Positions 1 to 8,708 of a stretch of DNA of 23,397 bases are shown in pieces; the stretch's first letter is position 1, and each line of letters begins with the position of its first letter. A model generated the notes under the pieces. It was not told the DNA's origin. It saw only the letters and a list, made by a program, of their open reading frames with translations, and made no database searches. The DNA is from JAAFHB01 sp038240855. Lineage in GTDB: Bacteria; Bacteroidota; Bacteroidia; Bacteroidales; Prolixibacteraceae. The position numbers and the translations under genes are program-made. The DNA is taken from assembly GCA_038240855.1 (NCBI GenBank), contig JBBRGI010000018.1, positions 1-23,397 on the forward strand, read 5' to 3'.

Positions 1-1
1 A

Positions 2-91
2 CCAGGTCGGAATCCGAAAATGAAGTTTGCCCCAGGATTGAAGAAATGTCGGACATGTTATAATTTCTATCAAAATTACGATTCTTTTTAG
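2..91 (+). CDS. 3' end of an unidentified gene (partial, frame uncertain)
   Basis: The left edge is open in two plus-strand frames. Frame 2 runs without a stop to TAG at 89-91 and would end in a tail containing a Cys-x-x-Cys pair (KCRTC) and an aromatic-rich end (YNFYQNYDSF). Frame 1 is open to TAA at 61-63 and has more G-initial codons (GAA, GTT, GAC), so it is a rival. Neither tail is recognisable. If either is real, the gene lies upstream of amrS in the same direction and could be a partner gene, but that is a guess. Confidence 0.25.
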   Translation, partial: PGRNPKMKFAPGLKKCRTCYNFYQNYDSF

Positions 92-113
92 ATAAAAATG
101 CTCAGGAAAATCG

Positions 114-121
114 TAAGTTTG
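114..121 (+). promoter_or_regulatory. putative -7 box of amrS (TAAGTTTG)
   Basis: The octamer fits the Bacteroidota -7 consensus TAnnTTTG. It would start transcription near 128, about 10 nt before ATG 138. No TTG is seen at the expected -33 distance, so only half of the promoter is supported. The position favours ATG 138 over TTG 132 as start codon. Confidence 0.35.
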
Positions 122-137
122 TACAAAGCAGTTGAAA

Positions 138-1145
138 ATGAAGAATGCCCTTTATTACAAGTCGCTTGAAAACGGCATCGTGAAATGTACACTTTGTCCT
201 CATTATTGCCTGATCGGAGATAATGAACATGGTATTTGTAACGTCAGGGTTAACAAAGAAGGAATTCTTTACTACGAGTTTTTTGAAAAAGTGACTGCAG
301 TTTCCATGGATCCTATTGAAAAGAAACCGCTTTATCATTTTTATCCGGGCTCAAAGATCCTTTCAATCGGTTCACTGGGCTGTAATATGAAATGTTTTTT
401 TTGCCAAAATTACCGGATCTCCCAGATAAAACCGCTAAATACTCCCGAAACAAAATCCTTAAGTATTAATTCCCTCATCAGACTTGCTCTTCAACATTCC
501 GAAAATATCGGAATAGCATTTACCTATAATGAGCCGGCCACTTTTTATGAATATATGATAGAAGTGGCGAAACTCGCCAAACCGGCAGGTCTGAAAACCG
601 TAATGGTTACCAATGGCTATATCAACCGCGAACCTCTCGAAGCGATACTTCCTTATATTGATGCTTTTAATGTTGATTTGAAAGCTTTCTCAGATAATTT
701 TTACAAAACAATTACACATGCAAGACTAACACCGGTAAAAAAAACAATCAGCCGAATTGCACTGGCGCAAAAACACATGGAGATTACCAATCTGGTTATC
801 CCGGGAATGAATGATAATTATGAAGAATTTGAAGAAATGGTTCATTGGATAGCTGAGGAAACCGGTGACCGGACTGTCTTTCACATCTCGCGATACTTCC
901 CTAATTACCAGATGAACATCGAATGTACACCTGTAAATATCCTGCTCGATCTGTATGAAATTGCGAGGAAACACCTTAAGTATGTTTATCTTGGTAATAT
1001 GTTCGCTTCATCCAAAGAAACCACCTATTGCGACAAATGCAACAACCCGCTGATTGTGAGAGATCCGGACAAAATATTAATTCCGGGGTTAACTAAAAAT
1101 GGGAACTGTACCAACTGCGGCAACCATGTTTTAGACTACATATAG
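138..1145 (+). CDS. amrS: AmmeMemoRadiSam system radical SAM enzyme
   Basis: A 335-residue radical SAM protein of the AmrS family, related to pyruvate formate-lyase-activating enzymes; its reaction is not established. The 4Fe-4S motif CNMKCFFC has cysteines 82, 86 and 89, which in this superfamily bind the cluster that cleaves S-adenosylmethionine. An N-terminal Cys set (17, 20, 24, 34) and a C-terminal zinc-ribbon-like set (CDKC 298/301, CTNC 324/327) flank the barrel and are typical of this subfamily. The GxGxxE-like region is seen as YNEPATF, and MVTNGYI, FNVDLKAF and VIPGMND mark further barrel strands. The open frame extends to TTG 132, but ATG 138 is the more likely start and sits behind a TAnnTTTG box. 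The Memo and AMMECR1 partners that give the system its name are not visible; they may lie to the left. The protein is probably cytoplasmic. Confidence 0.9.
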   Translation: MKNALYYKSLENGIVKCTLCPHYCLIGDNEHGICNVRVNKEGILYYEFFEKVTAVSMDPIEKKPLYHFYPGSKILSIGSLGCNMKCFFCQNYRISQIKPLNTPETKSLSINSLIRLALQHSENIGIAFTYNEPATFYEYMIEVAKLAKPAGLKTVMVTNGYINREPLEAILPYIDAFNVDLKAFSDNFYKTITHARLTPVKKTISRIALAQKHMEITNLVIPGMNDNYEEFEEMVHWIAEETGDRTVFHISRYFPNYQMNIECTPVNILLDLYEIARKHLKYVYLGNMFASSKETTYCDKCNNPLIVRDPDKILIPGLTKNGNCTNCGNHVLDYI

Positions 1146-1192
1146 CGTAGCGATCAGCCCGGTTTCTATTATTCACCCTTATAGTCAATTTA

Positions 1193-1325
1193 GCAAATTG
1201 GCAAATTATCTCATTTACTCCCATTCGCCTGACTCCCCCAATCCCCTCATCGCCTTTTCGCCCACTCGCCCATTCGCACTGACTCGCCCCCTCGCCCCCT
1301 CGCTAATTCGCCCGTTCGCCTTTTC
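1193..1325. repeat. degenerate 8-bp periodic intergenic array
   Basis: Between the convergent genes amrS and def lies a low-complexity tract with a strict period. The trinucleotide TCG starts at 1250, 1258, 1266, 1274, 1284, 1292, 1300, 1308 and 1316: steps of 8 bp with a single step of 10. The unit is about TCGCCYNN. To the left the period continues in weaker form (TCCCCCAA at 1234, TCCCCTCA at 1242), and two AT-rich octamers, GCAAATTG and GCAAATTA, lie in tandem at 1193-1208. Plus strand is C-rich; minus strand carries several runs of three to five G. The array ends exactly at the def stop codon. No protein-coding or terminator role is evident. Confidence 0.75.
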
Positions 1326-1883
1326 TCAGGTCCTGGGAATTTTGATTCGATAACTGGTTGTTACGTTTCCTTTTGAGATATCTGCCAGCTTACCTTTGAG
1401 TAACCTCTTTTTAAGCGGAGAACAATAGTCCACGAACATAATTCCGTCAAGATGATCATACTCATGCTGAAGAACACGCGCCGTAAATCCTGTATAAACC
1501 TCATCGTACTCCTGCCAGTTTTGATCGAAATACTTTATCCTGATCGTATTAAAACGGAGTACATCTTCGCGCAATCCCGGTATACTCAGGCAACCTTCAT
1601 CCATAAGAATTTTATCCCCGCTTTTTTCAATGATATGAGGATTGATGAACGTTTTTTTGAAATCGATCAACAGGGGTTCATCCTCTCCAAGTGGTGACAG
1701 GTCGACAACAAATATCCGGTCAGTAATACCTATCTGCGGAGCAGCCAATCCTACACCTTCCGCATTATGCATGGTCTCGAACATGTCATCAACAAATTTC
1801 TCCAGCCCTTCATATGTTTTATCAATATCGGTGGTTTTCTTTCGAAGTACGGGATCGCCGTACACTGTTATGGGATAAATCAT
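1326..1883 (-). CDS. def: Peptide deformylase
   Basis: A 185-residue cytoplasmic metalloenzyme that removes the formyl group from the initiator methionine of new proteins. All three family motifs are present: GVGLAAPQ at 43-50, EGCLS at 96-100 (metal ligand C98), and HEYDH at 140-144 (metal ligands H140 and H144, catalytic E141). Length is usual for the family. The start ATG lies 5 bp after the ruvX stop codon, so the two are almost certainly co-transcribed and possibly translationally coupled. The stop codon directly abuts the 8-bp periodic array. Confidence 0.97.
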   Translation of the reverse strand: MIYPITVYGDPVLRKKTTDIDKTYEGLEKFVDDMFETMHNAEGVGLAAPQIGITDRIFVVDLSPLGEDEPLLIDFKKTFINPHIIEKSGDKILMDEGCLSIPGLREDVLRFNTIRIKYFDQNWQEYDEVYTGFTARVLQHEYDHLDGIMFVDYCSPLKKRLLKGKLADISKGNVTTSYRIKIPRT

Positions 1884-1888
1884 TCTTT

Positions 1889-2311
1889 TTACTTTAAAAA
1901 TTTCTGTCCTTCAAGATAGGATTGTAAAATTATTGTAGCGCTAACTCCATCGACTGTAGCCTTGTTTTGCCGGTCCTTCTTTTTTACACCTGCATCGATC
2001 ATTGTTTGAAATGCCATTTTCGAGGTAAATCGTTCATCCATCAACTCAACTGGCATCTGCTTGTAAAGCTGCGTGAATTTCTTTAAAAAAGGGTTAATAT
2101 ACCGAATTGCTTCAGAAGGTTCATTATTTAACTGACGCGGATAACCTACTAACACCAGATCAACTTCCTCACGTGCAAAATAGTCAGACAAATATTCCCA
2201 TATCTCTGTTGAAGAAACTGTTGTCAATCTTGTCGCTATTATTCTTAAAGGATCTGTAACTGCTAATCCTACGCGCTTTTTTCCGTAATCGATGGATAAA
2301 ACTCTTCCCAT
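1889..2311 (-). CDS. ruvX: RuvX/YqgF family Holliday junction resolvase-like nuclease
   Basis: A 140-residue RNase H-fold protein. The N-terminal strand SIDYGKKRVGLAV carries the first catalytic Asp (D8). LVLVGYPRQLNNEP matches the second conserved block, and the MDERFTS segment together with the later VDGVSATIIL segment supply the remaining acidic residues of the family. Members are linked to 16S rRNA 5'-end processing and to Holliday junction resolution; the sequence does not tell which applies here. It follows tamB by 36 bp and precedes def by 5 bp on the same strand. A possible promoter box lies in the tamB-ruvX gap, so ruvX-def may be transcribed alone as well as from tamAB. Confidence 0.93.
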   Translation of the reverse strand: MGRVLSIDYGKKRVGLAVTDPLRIIATRLTTVSSTEIWEYLSDYFAREEVDLVLVGYPRQLNNEPSEAIRYINPFLKKFTQLYKQMPVELMDERFTSKMAFQTMIDAGVKKKDRQNKATVDGVSATIILQSYLEGQKFLK

Positions 2312-2333
2312 CCTATATTATATTAATAATTTG

Positions 2334-2341
2334 CAAAGTTA
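2334..2341 (-). promoter_or_regulatory. putative -7 box upstream of ruvX-def
   Basis: Minus-strand TAACTTTG fits TAnnTTTG and lies 22 bp before the ruvX ATG, implying a short leader of about 15 nt. No TTG is found at the expected -33 spacing, so support is partial. Confidence 0.35.
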
Positions 2342-2347
2342 TTGATT

Positions 2348-5300
2348 TTATTTATACTCTTTTCTGAAAATAAAGTCAAATCCGGAATTAGGACTTTGGT
2401 TAGTTGCGGTAAGTGATAAAAATTTAAACAACTGATACTCGATGGTTATTTTCTGAGGCACGATAATTTTTGTTTTCTTGTCGAGCGCAAATGTATATTG
2501 ATAACTGACGAACAAATTTTTACTGATATACTTCCCAATGGTCACACTTCCCGTATTCCAGTTATCTTCGCCGGCGATTTCAACAACATCCAGGTTCAGT
2601 GAGGATTGAAGTGCATCCTTGAGTATTTCGGACATCTGGCCTAAAGCAAGGCTCTTCGCCATTCCCGATGTGCTGGTACTGATTGACGACCGTTGTCCAT
2701 CGGTAAGCTGTTCCATCGAGCTTCCGAAAACCAGGTATGAAAGTGCATCCTGTTCTTCGAGTTGGGTCCCATCCAATTCAAACGAGACGTCCGGGTTTTT
2801 TAGCCTGCCCTTAATGGCCAGTTCAAGATTACGAAGCTGCCGTTCAACGTCCCGGAAAGAGTAAACCACAATAAAATCGAGTATTGGATTGATCTCCTCA
2901 TCGCCTGTTAAAGTGATCTTCCCACTTTTAAAATCAAACCGTTTACCATAAATTTTATAGAACCCCCGTTTAACGTCCATGTCGCCGTAAAGAATCATTT
3001 TAGGGCCTTCTTTTAATGCCTGGAGATTACCTTTCACTTCAAATCCCATATCTTTACCGCGTATCCACATATTGCCCGGAACAATTATATTTAACTTCCC
3101 TCTCAAATCCCTGAATAATTTAACATTGGGATTTATCTCCACCGCAGTGGTGTCGCCGGGAGTAAAGTTTACCGTATCAGATTTTCCATCCAAAGCTTCG
3201 ATCAACATCGGCGGCTCAGAAACATCGGATGCTTTTGTAAAATCATAGATAAATGCATCAGCATTGGCCTCCGAACGGATTATCTCCAGTTCGCCATTAA
3301 AAACCGGATTATCATCCTTTTTTATCAGCGTCATATCTGTATTGATAGTGGCTTGCATTCGCTCCGAATCGATCACTTTAAACTCCTTTCCGTTAATTTT
3401 CAACGAAAATGCCGCCGGCGAATAGAGATCATGCTGATTAAATTTAGAGTAACCGGTCACATTGAGAGATCCTGCTCCTGCTTCGGCGACAAATTCGGTA
3501 AAAAACAGTGAATCGTTCTCAATACCTGTGATCATCCGGATACGATCGTAAAACAGTCCGTATTCAGGCATATGAAATTTCCCATCTTTCCAGTTAAGAT
3601 AACCGTTGATATTTACATTATCCAGCGAACCTTGCACCTTTAGATCAGAATTCACAATTCCCTGTATATCCAAACCTTCAGATGGTATAAAGGGTGTCGC
3701 AAGCGACAGATCAAAACGGTTCATCTTAAGCTGAACGCTCATGGGATCAGACTTTGACGGCATTCTAACCGAATCTTCAAACGAAAGGTGGTAGCGACCC
3801 GAAACACTACCTTCCAACCTCACTGTATCACCGTTAGTCACATTTGCATCAAGGGAAATACTATCGGCCTGATAAAGCAGCGCAGCCTGAAACTGGTCAA
3901 TTTTTCTTTCTTTCGCTACAAAATTATCCATGGTCAGTTCGCCCTTAATAATCGGGGCAGAAGAAGTTCCAGTCACTTTTAATGTGCCATCAAGATTACC
4001 CGAAACAGGAAAGTTACCTCCAAGGAGATTATTAATATTTTTCATATCCAGGTTATGGACAATAACATCCAGGTCCTCTTTGCCTTTCATAGCAAAGACT
4101 CCTTCAGCCTTAAGATATTTATCGTTACTTGCTGTAATAAGCAGATTTTTAATATCGAAGGCTTTATCCGCATAAATTATCCTGGTTGAATCACTGCCCC
4201 CTTTCCACGTTTCAGCGTTTGAACGGATCAACAAATGCCACAACCCGATTTCAATATCTTTCTGCATGTTAACATCCACTCCCAATTCACCACTGACTGT
4301 ATCGGAGAGTGTAAAGGTTAGTTCATTCTCAAAAATTTTATTGGAGAAAGTTGTGGAAAGCGTAGTTTCTTTTACCCTGTATTGATTATAATTGATGCTG
4401 TCGCCGGTCAGGAAGAGTGTACCCCTGTAATTTTTCTTTTCAGCCACTGCATTAATGTCGGCTGTTATTTTTTCGACCGTTATGGTATCGTACGCCAAAT
4501 TCCGGAGATCAAGGTGTCCTTTCACACTCACAGAATCACGCCTCATTGCAGCCACGTAGTTTTTTAAAGGTCCCGGATTAAAATTATCTGTAAGTTGATG
4601 CAATACTGCTGTTAATCCGGTCTTTGCATCACCTTTCGGAAACCGTGATTTCAGGTCAAAACTTGTGGCCCCAACTTTAATGGGCTGATAAATAAGACTA
4701 TCGAGTACAAATTTAGCATCGAACCTGACCGAATCATCTGTCTGCAACGATGCTTCCCCTTTTATTGCCCCTAACAGCTCATTATTGAGGCTCACACTAT
4801 CGGTGTTAAGTTTGATTTTGGAAGACAGTTTTTCTCCAAGAGCAACATTAAAATCGGTATTAAAATTCTTTAAAACCAAACTGTCCAATCGGATATCTCC
4901 GGCTGTCAGAGAAGCGTTAGTCCTGAAATTTGTGTCTTTCGATAACACCAGGTCACCTTTCAGATCATTTACAACCATTGAATCTAATCCAATCTGCAAA
5001 ATGTCGGTCACAGTGCTTATGGTGTAACTTCGGGTTGATCCCAATACTTCTGCCGAAATTTTTCCGTCCAGGGTATATTGTCCGAATCCCATCAGCTTGA
5101 GCAAATCTTCAAAATCCCTCGTTTCAAAGTTGAGCCGGATCTGGTTATCGCGCTTAGGATTTCCTTTCCCATGGGCCGAAACTACGAAATACGGCGAGAC
5201 AAGCACAAATTCGGAGAGGTTGTAGTTTCCGTTATTATAAGAGAAACTTGTATGAAATTCATCGATCGGCCGGCTCCTGATTGTTGATCCCAAAGATGCA

Positions 5301-6682
5301 ATGTTTGCCCTGAGATATCCCTTCATCGGATTCATCCCTTCTCCTTCCGCCCTTATTTTCAGATTAATCGCGGAATATAACTTCTTCGGAAGGTACAGTT
5401 TTGCCAGGTTGATATTTCGACCTGAACCGGTTAACGAATATCGAAACCTCTCAAGATAATCCAAAATGGTAAAGTCGGCTGTTACACCACCAAACCAGGC
5501 CACGGTTGCCACTTTACCCCTGATATTAATGGAATCTTTTTCAGCCTCGAAAATGAGATCCGTGAGTTTTTTATCCTGCCAGGTCATTTCCGTAAAGTTA
5601 CCGGAGGCAGTCACCGAACTATTTTGCGGATCGTAACCTCTCCCTCTTGCACTAATTTCACCTGTAATTTTTGTAGCAAACCGGGGATCACCTGTCCAGG
5701 ATGATCCGTCTATATTGGAAATATTCAAATTAATATCATAATCCGGAATTGTATCCAGACCTCTTACCCATCCGTTAATCCGGCCATTCTGCAATTTCTC
5801 CTTTATAAGAACTGTAAAATCAACCTTTTCAATTCCACCTTTTGCCGTAAGTATGACAGAAGGGTTTCCCTTAAGGCTAAATTGAGGATTAAATTTCCGG
5901 ATATCATCAAAGACAAGGGTATCGATATTGAGTGAAGCTGTAGTCAGTGAAGGTTGCCGCGGATAATATTTCCCATCCGAGATTATAGTTGTATGGGGTA
6001 ACTTTAACCTGAAATGATCCCATTGGTAACTGGCAGAATCACTTACAAAATCAAATGTAAACTCATTAATCTCCATATCCGGGGAATACGCTTTGAGGGC
6101 CATCTTTTCCATATTCAGCTCCATGACATCTTCTTTCATAAGAAACTTCAATGCCATATCAGTTTCGATGCTTTTGGGAATTAGGGATGCTGTATCGAGC
6201 GGAAAAATTTGTGCCCTGAACCGGTTTAGCTCCACCCCCTTTATAATAATATCCATATTGAACTTACTTTTCGGCGCCTTAACGGCTAATGTATCGGCGG
6301 GCTTATAAAGTTTTTGAATGTTCCAGAGTGAATCGGGTTCCTGGATCACATCCATCATGAGATCATTGATTTTTACTGACTTAATCACAATCTCATTATT
6401 GATCAGACGGAGCAGGTTATAACTAAACTCAACCTCCCCGATGCTGATAACGACTTTGTCCTCCTGTTTTAAGGTCAGATCATGAATTTTAAGTCCCCCG
6501 AGCGGATTACCAGAGAGTTCGCCGATAGATGTTGTGGCATTCAATAACTTATTCGCCTGCGAAACAACCTGACGGAGAATGAAACCGTTCATGGTACCTG
6601 CATAGATTAAAATAAAGGCCAACAGGATCAGTAAAATGAATCCTGCTAAAATACTCAAACCTATTTTTTTGCCTTTTTTCAT
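2348..6682 (-). CDS. tamB: Translocation/assembly module TamB (DUF490 family)
   Basis: A 1444-residue AsmA-like/TamB envelope protein. One N-terminal membrane anchor (residues about 7-30) is followed by an AsmA-like start (TTSIGELSGNPLGGLKIHDLTL) and then about 1000 residues of repetitive beta-strand-rich sequence. This is expected to form the long hydrophobic groove of the bridge-like lipid-transfer fold. The conserved C-terminal TamB domain occupies about 1090-1440, with LYGDMDVKRGFYKIYGKRF, LTGDEEINPILD and a DALSYLVFGSS block. In proteobacteria TamB works with TamA in outer-membrane protein assembly and lipid transport between the two membranes; the same role is inferred here. It starts 34 bp after tamA, which supports the pair. 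At 1444 residues it is longer than E. coli TamB, as is common in Bacteroidota. Confidence 0.9.
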   Translation of the reverse strand: MKKGKKIGLSILAGFILLILLAFILIYAGTMNGFILRQVVSQANKLLNATTSIGELSGNPLGGLKIHDLTLKQEDKVVISIGEVEFSYNLLRLINNEIVIKSVKINDLMMDVIQEPDSLWNIQKLYKPADTLAVKAPKSKFNMDIIIKGVELNRFRAQIFPLDTASLIPKSIETDMALKFLMKEDVMELNMEKMALKAYSPDMEINEFTFDFVSDSASYQWDHFRLKLPHTTIISDGKYYPRQPSLTTASLNIDTLVFDDIRKFNPQFSLKGNPSVILTAKGGIEKVDFTVLIKEKLQNGRINGWVRGLDTIPDYDINLNISNIDGSSWTGDPRFATKITGEISARGRGYDPQNSSVTASGNFTEMTWQDKKLTDLIFEAEKDSINIRGKVATVAWFGGVTADFTILDYLERFRYSLTGSGRNINLAKLYLPKKLYSAINLKIRAEGEGMNPMKGYLRANIASLGSTIRSRPIDEFHTSFSYNNGNYNLSEFVLVSPYFVVSAHGKGNPKRDNQIRLNFETRDFEDLLKLMGFGQYTLDGKISAEVLGSTRSYTISTVTDILQIGLDSMVVNDLKGDLVLSKDTNFRTNASLTAGDIRLDSLVLKNFNTDFNVALGEKLSSKIKLNTDSVSLNNELLGAIKGEASLQTDDSVRFDAKFVLDSLIYQPIKVGATSFDLKSRFPKGDAKTGLTAVLHQLTDNFNPGPLKNYVAAMRRDSVSVKGHLDLRNLAYDTITVEKITADINAVAEKKNYRGTLFLTGDSINYNQYRVKETTLSTTFSNKIFENELTFTLSDTVSGELGVDVNMQKDIEIGLWHLLIRSNAETWKGGSDSTRIIYADKAFDIKNLLITASNDKYLKAEGVFAMKGKEDLDVIVHNLDMKNINNLLGGNFPVSGNLDGTLKVTGTSSAPIIKGELTMDNFVAKERKIDQFQAALLYQADSISLDANVTNGDTVRLEGSVSGRYHLSFEDSVRMPSKSDPMSVQLKMNRFDLSLATPFIPSEGLDIQGIVNSDLKVQGSLDNVNINGYLNWKDGKFHMPEYGLFYDRIRMITGIENDSLFFTEFVAEAGAGSLNVTGYSKFNQHDLYSPAAFSLKINGKEFKVIDSERMQATINTDMTLIKKDDNPVFNGELEIIRSEANADAFIYDFTKASDVSEPPMLIEALDGKSDTVNFTPGDTTAVEINPNVKLFRDLRGKLNIIVPGNMWIRGKDMGFEVKGNLQALKEGPKMILYGDMDVKRGFYKIYGKRFDFKSGKITLTGDEEINPILDFIVVYSFRDVERQLRNLELAIKGRLKNPDVSFELDGTQLEEQDALSYLVFGSSMEQLTDGQRSSISTSTSGMAKSLALGQMSEILKDALQSSLNLDVVEIAGEDNWNTGSVTIGKYISKNLFVSYQYTFALDKKTKIIVPQKITIEYQLFKFLSLTATNQSPNSGFDFIFRKEYK

Positions 6683-6716
6683 TTAATAATTTAATGCGAT
6701 ACTGCGTGTTAACCTT

Positions 6717-8540
6717 TCAAAAAGCATGCCCGATTGAGACAAAAAATAAGCCTTTAAATTTCCCGTCAAAGATTGGTGTTGCAATGTCAAATCTTACAGG
6801 ACCAATTGGCGTACTTACTCTCAGTCCGGTTCCTATATCATAAAGTAAATCAGTCAGATCAGGGATGCGGGAATCTTTCCAGACATTACCGGCATCCATA
6901 AAAAAGGCACCCGAAAAAATATTATAGATCGGAAAACGAAATTCTGTACTGGCTTCAAACATACTGTTTCCACCGATCAGAGCGCCAAATTCGTTAACGG
7001 GCGAAACTTTATTTCTTCCCCAGCCTCTTAATGAAAGTGCACCTCCCAGCATAAACCGGTCTTCAATAGGCGTAAACTCATCACCCATAATCGGTTTCAT
7101 CCCTCCTACCCTGACTTTTGATGCCCATACCCATTCATTTGGCAACGAAAAATACTTTCGAAATTCCATTTCCAGTTTGACGTAGTGATACCTGGAGTTT
7201 AAACCTATGCCCATAAGGGTCAGGTAGTTGTTTACCCGTATTCCCGAGGAGGGATTAAATAAATCGGTAGTTGTATTACGCGTAAATCCGAGAGTAAATC
7301 CCGATTTATTATAGCGCAAACTATCTTGCTTACTGACATCCTGAACTCCTGTCTTAAAAGTAAATCGCGTTCTTTCGAACGAATACATCAGGTATGCCGT
7401 GGTATACCGGGAGAAATTGTACTGAAAAGTGGTTCCTCCTCCGAGCCGCTCTACCTTGTAACTCGTTTCATTCTCCTTGATATAGAATGGATTAATAATT
7501 AAATCGAGATTATCGGCAAGGAAGTCAGGTTGAATAAAGCGGAACTCGAGGCTCACAGGAAGCGTGTAGGATGTTTTACCTGAAAAAATAAACTTTCTTG
7601 CCCCTCCAAAAAACTGGCGTCTGGTGATCTGGGTCGATAGCCTCAAACGATCTTCTGAGCCATAACCAGCTCCAAATTCCAGCAACCACCTCGGTTTTTC
7701 CTTCAGATTTACCGTCATAGGAACTTTATCACCCTTAAGACTGTCGAGTAAAGTGCGGATTACCACAAACTGAAAAAGATCTGTGTCATAGAGTTTTTCC
7801 TGCGATTTCTCGATCAGACTTTTCGAATAGGGCTCACCTTCTTTGTATCTGAGCCGGTTCCGGATAAACGAAACAGGCACCAGGGAATCGCTTTTGATGA
7901 AAGTCGGTCCAAAATAGCTTTTCATGCCCGGATTGATCCTGAAATTAATATCAGCCTCTTTGTTACCGGGAAGTACAGTTACCTGGTTTTCGATTTGTGA
8001 AAACGGGTAACCCCCATCGGCATATTTTTTCTGAAGGAAGGCGTCATAAAGTTTTATATTTTCATCCTGAAACCGATCACCTTCCCTGGTGGGAATTTCT
8101 TTCTTTTTACCTTCGGTTGAAGGGAGGTTTTCGGCATCGCTTAAAATCTCAAAATCGATTTTATTTATTGTAACAGGCTCACCTTCAATAACTTTTACAA
8201 CTATTTTTAAACTCTTTGATTCTTCATTCTGACGGAAGGTGTAGTCAATTTTTGGTGCAAGAAACCCGTTTCGCTGGTAATACTTGACCAGGCGCTGAAT
8301 ATCATCCTCAAACATAGTTGGTGAAAATCGCGGAGCCTTGACCCAGAATTTGAGTTTTCCGAGCAGTGTCTTATCCTTCGTATTCATCTGTTCCTTAATA
8401 TCAGCATCCTTCAGGGTCTTGTTCCCTAACACTGACACTTTTTTAATCTTGTAATCCTTTTGACCGTATCCGTGAATTGCGGCAATTAATATGAAAACGA
8501 ATAGTGATAGAATCCTTATTTTTATTTTCTTCAATAGCAT
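6717..8540 (-). CDS. tamA: BamA/TamA family outer membrane protein (Omp85)
   Basis: A 607-residue Omp85-family protein. A signal peptide (residues about 1-27, ending near HGYGQ) lacks a lipobox Cys, so it is not the lipoprotein variant TamL. About three POTRA modules follow, roughly 30-119, 120-205 and 207-280, the first beginning with VSVLGNKTL. The 16-strand barrel covers about 285-607. It carries the family's L6 signature as LRGWGRN (504-510), the preceding RFMLGG, and GPVRFDIA (580-587), and ends in a terminal Phe typical of outer-membrane targeting signals. The protein should sit in the outer membrane and work with the TamB bridge encoded directly downstream. I saw no TAnnTTTG box in the 168 bp upstream. 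BamA itself is less likely, given the short POTRA region and the tamB neighbour. Confidence 0.88.
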   Translation of the reverse strand: MLLKKIKIRILSLFVFILIAAIHGYGQKDYKIKKVSVLGNKTLKDADIKEQMNTKDKTLLGKLKFWVKAPRFSPTMFEDDIQRLVKYYQRNGFLAPKIDYTFRQNEESKSLKIVVKVIEGEPVTINKIDFEILSDAENLPSTEGKKKEIPTREGDRFQDENIKLYDAFLQKKYADGGYPFSQIENQVTVLPGNKEADINFRINPGMKSYFGPTFIKSDSLVPVSFIRNRLRYKEGEPYSKSLIEKSQEKLYDTDLFQFVVIRTLLDSLKGDKVPMTVNLKEKPRWLLEFGAGYGSEDRLRLSTQITRRQFFGGARKFIFSGKTSYTLPVSLEFRFIQPDFLADNLDLIINPFYIKENETSYKVERLGGGTTFQYNFSRYTTAYLMYSFERTRFTFKTGVQDVSKQDSLRYNKSGFTLGFTRNTTTDLFNPSSGIRVNNYLTLMGIGLNSRYHYVKLEMEFRKYFSLPNEWVWASKVRVGGMKPIMGDEFTPIEDRFMLGGALSLRGWGRNKVSPVNEFGALIGGNSMFEASTEFRFPIYNIFSGAFFMDAGNVWKDSRIPDLTDLLYDIGTGLRVSTPIGPVRFDIATPIFDGKFKGLFFVSIGHAF

Positions 8541-8653
8541 AAAAGAAATACACTGATTTACATGGATAAAAATAACAATTTAAATTGATTATAAATCACG
8601 AAACCAGATTTAAAACATATTTTAGGTGATAATATCGTTCACCGAGCCAATAA

Positions 8654-8700
8654 ACAGGCACATTTCGGGTCAGCCTGTAAAATTGAAAATCCGCAGGATT
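8654..8700 (-). terminator. possible weak terminator after the ABC permease
   Basis: The 168-bp gap 8541-8708 holds two short inverted repeats on the minus strand, downstream of the permease stop. One is AATCC/GGATT (8688-8692 with 8696-8700, 3-nt loop), followed by a T-rich stretch. The other is ACAGGC/GCCTGT (8654-8659 with 8673-8678, 13-nt loop), followed by TTTATT. Either could end the exporter transcript, but the stems are short. Nothing else was recognised in the gap, which must also contain the tamA promoter. Confidence 0.3.
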
Positions 8701-8708
8701 CCCTGATT

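Noticed and set aside
2160..2180. CACGTG core in ruvX resembling a parS site
   Set aside because: Only the CACGTG centre and a few flanking bases fit; the flanks do not form the TGTTTCACGTGAAACA palindrome, and it lies inside a conserved gene far from parAB.
8541..8708. Small RNA or tRNA in the tamA-permease gap
   Set aside because: Only two short hairpins are present; no cloverleaf or conserved RNA pattern could be drawn.
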